Positions 6,184 to 9,150 of a stretch of 9,150 bases of DNA are shown one piece after another; positions within the stretch are counted from its first letter, which is position 1, and each line of letters opens with the position of its first letter. The position numbers and the translations under genes were made by a program. The notes under the pieces were generated by a model. That model saw only the letters and a list, made by a program, of their open reading frames with translations, searched no databases and was not told the DNA's origin. The stretch is from Candidatus Galligastranaerophilus gallistercoris (GTDB lineage Bacteria > Cyanobacteriota > Vampirovibrionia > Gastranaerophilales > Gastranaerophilaceae): the NCBI GenBank assembly GCA_018710795.1, contig DVJH01000178.1, forward strand, positions 1 through 9,150, in the 5' to 3' direction.

Positions 6184-7107
6184 GTGGATTTTTCGGCCCA
6201 GATACATCAATTTTTTCTAAGACCTTTTCATGATTTTCTTGTGGACACCGCAGGGGCCATATACGGCACGTTCACAATCGGAAGCGTTTTGCAGGTTTTA
6301 ATTCTTGCTTTAATTTTAATCTTTATATACCGGAAATACATTAAAGGCACTCATTCCGAAAGTCTTGTAAGAGGGCTTTTTGTTCTTCTGGTCATTTGGG
6401 GTATATCCGAGCTTTTTATAAGATTTAATATGCTCCAGATTATCGGTATGTTTTTAAAAATGCTCGTTACTTTCATAACGGTCAGTTTAATCGTTATTTT
6501 CCAGCCCGAAATGAGAAGATTTTTGGGCTATATAGGGCAAAACGATTTTTTCATAAATATATTTAATAAAAGTGATGATAAAAAAACTTCAAATGAAATA
6601 AACGTAGTAAAAGAATTAATTGAAGCAATTAAATATTTATCAAAAACAAAAACAGGTGCTCTTATAGTTTTGAAAAGCAAGGGCGATAATTTAAACCAGA
6701 ATGATGTCGGCGTTAAATTGGACGCTTTATTGTCGCAGGAATTGCTGCTTACCATTTTTCACCCCAACACGCCTTTGCATGACGGTGCCGTTATTCTGGA
6801 TAAAGATAAAATTTTATACGCAGGCGCTCTTCTTCCTTTAACGGAAGACCCCAAACTAAGCTGGCGCTACGGCACAAGGCACAGAGCCGCAATCGGCATA
6901 ACGGAAATTTCGGATTGTGCCTGTATAGTGGTTTCCGAAGAAACGGGAGATGTTTCGATTGCAACGGAAGGCGTACTTAAAAAATATGAAGATTTGGGCA
7001 ACCTAAAAACAGATTTGGAAAGAATTTTGGGATATGCCAAAAATGATGACGACAGAAAACCCTATATTTTCAAATTTGAAAATATCCTTCCTTCAAAATA
7101 TCAATAA
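6184..7107 (+). CDS. cdaA: Membrane-bound diadenylate cyclase (c-di-AMP synthase)
   Basis: This 307-residue protein condenses two ATP into cyclic di-AMP at the inner membrane, controlling potassium/osmolyte transport and cell-wall balance in bacteria that use it. Three N-terminal membrane helices (about 33-50, 62-80, 86-106) precede the QPEMRRFLG linker (107-115) and a DAC (DisA_N) domain (about 140-275). The catalytic motifs are intact: PLHDGAVI with D200-G201-A202, GTRHRAAIG (230-238) and the acidic SEETG (251-255). The start is a GTG, with AAGGA 5 nt upstream (6174-6178); this agrees with CdaA proteins beginning just before the first helix. The length is somewhat above the usual 270-280, mostly from a short N-terminal lead and a basic C-terminal end. 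Firmicute cdaA is followed by cdaR and glmM, but here it follows lysA and stops 1 bp from a convergent gene, so no CdaR partner is encoded alongside. Confidence 0.95.
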   Translation: MDFSAQIHQFFLRPFHDFLVDTAGAIYGTFTIGSVLQVLILALILIFIYRKYIKGTHSESLVRGLFVLLVIWGISELFIRFNMLQIIGMFLKMLVTFITVSLIVIFQPEMRRFLGYIGQNDFFINIFNKSDDKKTSNEINVVKELIEAIKYLSKTKTGALIVLKSKGDNLNQNDVGVKLDALLSQELLLTIFHPNTPLHDGAVILDKDKILYAGALLPLTEDPKLSWRYGTRHRAAIGITEISDCACIVVSEETGDVSIATEGVLKKYEDLGNLKTDLERILGYAKNDDDRKPYIFKFENILPSKYQ

Positions 7108-7108
7108 A

Positions 7109-7918
7109 TTAAATTCCGAAATCAAGCTCATATTGAATTTTATCAAGATATTGAACGCTTTCTGCCAGCGCTTCATATTCAAAAATTTCAAACGTAATTG
7201 AGGGATAAAGCCTTAATTCTTTTAATGCGGATAAAATTTCTTTTATGTTAAGCGTTCCCTGTTTTAGAGAGCTGTGGGAATCTTCGTTTTTAAAATTATT
7301 GTGAAAATGCATATGATGAAGCATAATTCCGTAATCTTTTATCCAATCCGAAACCGGCAATTTTGAATGAAGATTGCAGTGCCCTATATCAATTGTTGCT
7401 TTTAAATAAGGTGAATTAACGGCGGCAATTATGTTTCTTATCATTGAACTGTCGGGTTCATGAACATTTTCAATTGTTGCCGTTATTTTTCTTTCTTCAA
7501 AATATTTAATTAATTCGGAATAAAATTCAACGGATGAATGAAAAAAATTATCCCTGTATACCTGTTGTTTCAATAAGTTATTAAAACAGGTATGAAAAAC
7601 AACCGTGTCGGCGCCGAGCCTTGAAGCGATTTCTAAGCTTTGATAATATCTTTTAATTGAAGCGTTTTTAATTAAAGGGTCTTTTGATACGGGACAAAGG
7701 TTTGAAAAAAAACCGTGAAATGATAAGGGTCCTTTTAAATCTTTAATTGCTTCTTCATATAAATCCAAGGTTTCATCAAATTTATCGTCCAATTCTTTTA
7801 ATTTGCCGAATCTGCTTATCTCTAAACCCAGATTAAGCTCGTTTGCAATTTCGACCGCTTTAAATATATCATGGTAAGAGACGGTGGAAGATATATATTT
7901 TTCAATTTTATTTTTCAT
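7109..7918 (-). CDS. Sugar phosphate isomerase/epimerase-like TIM-barrel protein
   Basis: A 269-residue protein of the xylose isomerase-like/endonuclease IV-like TIM-barrel group (AP_endonuc_2 family). Likely metal ligands and active-site residues sit at barrel strand ends: H68 (SFHGF), H109 (VVFHTCFN), E150 (TIENVHE), D177 and H180 (IDIGHCN), H204/H206 (HHMHFHNN), D213/H215 and E244 (ITFEIF). The E-D-H-H-E arrangement is that of metal-dependent isomerases and epimerases; the set needed by true endonuclease IV (three metals) is not clearly complete, so DNA repair is less likely. Substrate is unknown. The ATG at 7918 has no Shine-Dalgarno and stands 8 nt after a TATAAT on its own strand, so the mRNA may be leaderless. 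It is convergent with cdaA (stops 1 bp apart) and divergent from the small Cys-rich gene at 7951. Confidence 0.85.
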   Translation of the reverse strand: MKNKIEKYISSTVSYHDIFKAVEIANELNLGLEISRFGKLKELDDKFDETLDLYEEAIKDLKGPLSFHGFFSNLCPVSKDPLIKNASIKRYYQSLEIASRLGADTVVFHTCFNNLLKQQVYRDNFFHSSVEFYSELIKYFEERKITATIENVHEPDSSMIRNIIAAVNSPYLKATIDIGHCNLHSKLPVSDWIKDYGIMLHHMHFHNNFKNEDSHSSLKQGTLNIKEILSALKELRLYPSITFEIFEYEALAESVQYLDKIQYELDFGI

Positions 7919-7926
7919 ATATGCTG

Positions 7927-7934
7927 ATTATAAT
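7927..7934. promoter_or_regulatory. Palindromic -10 element shared by divergent genes
   Basis: ATTATAAT at 7927-7934 is its own reverse complement and holds an exact TATAAT on each strand (7929-7934 on +, 7932 down to 7927 on -). It is the only obvious promoter element in the 32-bp gap between the TIM-barrel gene and the 59-residue gene. It would start a leader of about 10 nt for the + gene and almost none for the - gene. No convincing -35 is seen on either side. Confidence 0.5.
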
Positions 7935-7950
7935 TTAAAAAAGAACTATT

Positions 7951-8130
7951 ATGTATATATTTGAACTTATTTATAAAATAATTAATAAAATAAAATATCC
8001 AAAACCCTTAAATGCAAAAGAAGATTACAGCGAATTGTATCAAGAGTGCGAGCACATTTTTGTGCCGGTTGATTCGACAAAAAAAGTCCTTGCATGCACC
8101 AAATGCGGGCTTTTGAAAAAAATCGACTGA
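7951..8130 (+). CDS. Small Cys/His protein, possible zinc ribbon (59 residues)
   Basis: The ATG at 7951 opens a 59-codon frame ending in TGA at 8128-8130. The N-terminal part is basic and hydrophobic (MYIFELIYKIINKIKYPKP). The C-terminal half carries C33-x-H35 (QECEHIF) and C49-x-x-C52 (LACTKCGLL), linked by VPVDSTKKV. This spacing suits one small zinc-binding knuckle. The compositional shift to conserved-looking Cys, His, Gly and Pro, the fit between two neighbours (32 bp before, 1 bp to the next convergent stop) and the promoter element at 7929 argue that it is a real gene. The ribosome site is weak (AAAGAA about 5 nt before the ATG). I do not recognise a named family. A role as a small zinc-binding adaptor or nucleic-acid-binding protein is only a guess. 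Confidence 0.72.
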   Translation: MYIFELIYKIINKIKYPKPLNAKEDYSELYQECEHIFVPVDSTKKVLACTKCGLLKKID

Positions 8131-8131
8131 T

Positions 8132-8461
8132 TTATTTTGTGTTTTTGTATGCTTTTATAACCGAAAGAATAAAATCAATTCCGCTTTCGTTAAGCCCGTT
8201 TAAATGGCAGAGTATGCTTTTTGTTTTTGAATTTTCAATGTTTTCTTTTTCTTCTTCAAAATTGAAAAGTTCCGTATAACTCACGCAAAGCGCATTTGCA
8301 ATGGCTTCAAGCGTTTCGGCCCTTACAAAATTTTCCCCGTTTTCTATTCTGCTGACCGCAAGCGCTTCAATTCCCACCATTTCGCCGAACTGCGCCTGCG
8401 ACAGCTTCCTTTCCTCGCGCAAAGTTTTTACACGTTTCCCGAATTTCTTTTTAAGGCTCAT
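8132..8461 (-). CDS. XRE-family helix-turn-helix transcriptional regulator
   Basis: A 109-residue protein with a Cro/C1-type HTH at about residues 7-66: FGKRVKTLREERKLSQAQFG begins the domain, the recognition helix is about 32-41 (EALAVSRIE, then NGENF), and TLEAIANALCVSYTELF (50-66) closes it. Residues 67-82 form an acidic linker (FEEEKENIENSKT). The C-terminal helix pair (HLNGLNESGIDFILSVIKAY, 86-105) is a likely dimerisation segment, as in many stand-alone repressors. There is no ligand or peptidase domain. It is transcribed divergently from an unrecognised gene at 8624 over a region with dyad symmetries, which suggests it represses itself and that neighbour; this is inference. No Shine-Dalgarno precedes the ATG. 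Its stop is 1 bp from the stop of the 59-residue gene, and no antitoxin/toxin pairing is evident. Confidence 0.9.
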   Translation of the reverse strand: MSLKKKFGKRVKTLREERKLSQAQFGEMVGIEALAVSRIENGENFVRAETLEAIANALCVSYTELFNFEEEKENIENSKTKSILCHLNGLNESGIDFILSVIKAYKNTK

Positions 8462-8517
8462 TTTTAAAGTGTAGAGCGAACTTTGCCTTTAATCTACATC
8501 CAATAGGGATATAAAAT

Positions 8518-8540
8518 TATTTATCTTTAAGGGATAAATA
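8518..8540. repeat. 8-bp inverted repeat, candidate operator
   Basis: TATTTATC and its exact reverse complement GATAAATA are separated by TTTAAGG, giving a 23-bp symmetric site midway between the divergent starts at 8461 and 8624. Arm length and spacing are typical of a dimeric HTH repressor site. There is no adjacent T-run or coding sequence end, so a terminator role is unlikely. Confidence 0.5.
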
Positions 8541-8585
8541 CCACCCACATGGCTAATAGTCAAAGATTTATGTTGTGTATAAAAT

Positions 8586-8616
8586 TATAATAAATCGGTT
8601 TATGCCGAAAAAGAGG
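8586..8616 (+). promoter_or_regulatory. -10 element and ribosome site of the unrecognised gene
   Basis: TATAAT at 8586-8591, inside the palindrome ATTATAAT, is followed by a leader of about 25 nt and a GAGG ribosome site (8613-8616) 7 nt before the ATG at 8624. No good -35 is visible at 17 bp, so an activator or relaxed promoter recognition may be needed. Confidence 0.5.
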
Positions 8617-8623
8617 TTGTAAA

Positions 8624-9150
8624 ATGAAAAAGATTGTAAATAAAAAGGCTCAAAAAAATTCAACATCCCCGTTATTTAATTTTTCAATAAAATACAAGAA
8701 GATTCAAACCATGAAAAATCTTCTCAATCTTAAAGAAGATTTTCTTGAAGCAACCGAAGAAAATCTTCAAAATATGCTTATTGAACATTCAAACAAAAAT
8801 ATTCTGCGTCTTGCAGGCATTTGTTTTTATTTGACCAATTTCCCCAAAAACGTTAAAACCATTATTAAAAAGGCTCTCAAAAGAAAAACTTACGATAACG
8901 ATTTTTCGGGCTATCAAAATCTCTATAAAAACGAACCCGATTTTCTGGATTATTCCCTTTATGTTACCGTGCATATATTTCAGGAGGCATTGACCAATTT
9001 TAATCAGGATAACGTTGATGATGAAGAATTGATTCAGGCGGTTTATCTTGAATACAGGCAGACGTATATGGTTCTTTTGTATAATCTTTTGCCTGATGAA
9101 ATAAAAGAAAACGAAAACTTTAATTTTGACGATTTTATAAATAATCTTCC
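8624..9150 (+). CDS. Unrecognised, mostly helical protein (3' end outside window)
   Basis: An open frame of 175 codons starts at ATG 8624 with a GAGG ribosome site 7 nt upstream and runs off the right edge without a stop. The first 30 residues are basic and rich in Lys and Asn (MKKIVNKKAQ, then KYKKIQTMK), with no signal peptide or membrane segment. The rest looks helical, with leucine/isoleucine spaced among acidic residues: FLEATEENLQNMLIEH (40-55), ILRLAGICFYL (60-70), LIQAVYLEYRQTYMVLLYNL (136-155). An acidic, Asn-rich stretch (DEIKENENFNFDDF) is the last part seen. I recognise no family and see no catalytic motif. Position opposite the XRE regulator, across candidate operators, suggests that regulator controls it. 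Reading frame is certain, function unknown. Confidence 0.75.
   Translation, partial: MKKIVNKKAQKNSTSPLFNFSIKYKKIQTMKNLLNLKEDFLEATEENLQNMLIEHSNKNILRLAGICFYLTNFPKNVKTIIKKALKRKTYDNDFSGYQNLYKNEPDFLDYSLYVTVHIFQEALTNFNQDNVDDEELIQAVYLEYRQTYMVLLYNLLPDEIKENENFNFDDFINNL

Larger units (their letters stand above)
8462..8623. promoter_or_regulatory. Divergent control region with candidate XRE operators
   Basis: This 162-bp gap is the longest non-coding stretch in the window. It holds a perfect 8-bp dyad TATTTATC (8518-8525), 7 nt, GATAAATA (8533-8540); a 6-bp dyad TGTAGA (8470-8475), 17 nt, TCTACA (8493-8498); and a direct repeat AGGGATA at 8505-8511 and 8530-8536. On the minus strand a TACACT (8473 down to 8468) 6 nt before the regulator ATG could be its -10, and the outer dyad arm overlaps it, as expected for autorepression. 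On the + strand ATTATAAT (8584-8591) supplies a TATAAT for the gene at 8624. Operator assignment is inference. Confidence 0.5.

Noticed and set aside
7951..8461. Toxin-antitoxin pair made of the 59-residue protein and the XRE regulator
   Set aside because: The genes are convergent rather than co-transcribed, and the small protein looks like a zinc knuckle rather than any known toxin family.
8549..8590. 13-codon frame (MANSQRFMLCIKL) in the XRE control region
   Set aside because: No ribosome site precedes it, its end overlaps the -10 of the next gene, and short frames are expected by chance.
1..9150. CRISPR arrays, tRNA or rRNA genes, insertion sequences
   Set aside because: No spaced direct repeats, cloverleaf-like conserved blocks, transposase motifs or terminal repeats were seen on either strand.

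Overview
The window is AT-rich (about one third G+C by eye) and densely coded, with intergenic gaps mostly under 80 bp. It reads like a diderm bacterium with a small, compact chromosome. The best guess is a non-photosynthetic relative of Cyanobacteria (Melainabacteria/Vampirovibrionia, for example Gastranaerophilales). Three points support this: LysA has a cyanobacterial-style N-terminus (LEISGCDLTDIAKKYGTPLYV-like), lysA sits directly upstream of cdaA without the Firmicute partners cdaR and glmM, and an MCE/MlaD-type lipid-transport protein implies an outer membrane. This placement is inference and could be wrong.

Layout. Positions 1-939 (+): the tail of an unrecognised gene, closely followed by folE2 (GTP cyclohydrolase IB, entry to folate/pterin synthesis). 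Positions 993-1862 (+): a Xer-type tyrosine recombinase. Positions 1891-2940 (-): a stand-alone protein with a type I restriction HsdR N-terminal nuclease fold, with its own promoter and sampled blocks of unusually low G+C. It is the most accessory-looking gene here. Positions 3014-4775 (-): a two-gene operon, an AI-2E-family permease followed after 1 nt by an MCE-domain protein. Positions 4846-7107 (+): lysA-cdaA, joining lysine/diaminopimelate (cell wall) metabolism with c-di-AMP synthesis. Positions 7109-7918 (-): a xylose-isomerase-like TIM-barrel protein, ending 1 bp from cdaA. Positions 7951-8130 (+): a 59-residue protein with a zinc-ribbon-like Cys/His pattern, divergent from the TIM-barrel gene over a palindromic -10 element. 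Positions 8132-8461 (-): an XRE-family repressor. Positions 8462-8623: a 162-bp divergent control region with dyad symmetries. Positions 8624-9150 (+): the start of an unrecognised, mostly helical protein that runs off the window.

Most genes are housekeeping (folate, lysine/peptidoglycan precursor, second messenger, envelope lipid transport, chromosome dimer resolution). No tRNA, rRNA, CRISPR array, insertion sequence or riboswitch was seen. I did not find a convincing new multi-gene system. The items most worth a second look are the orphan nuclease, the permease-MCE pair, the lysA-cdaA linkage, the 59-residue gene, and the XRE/unknown-gene divergent pair with its candidate operators.
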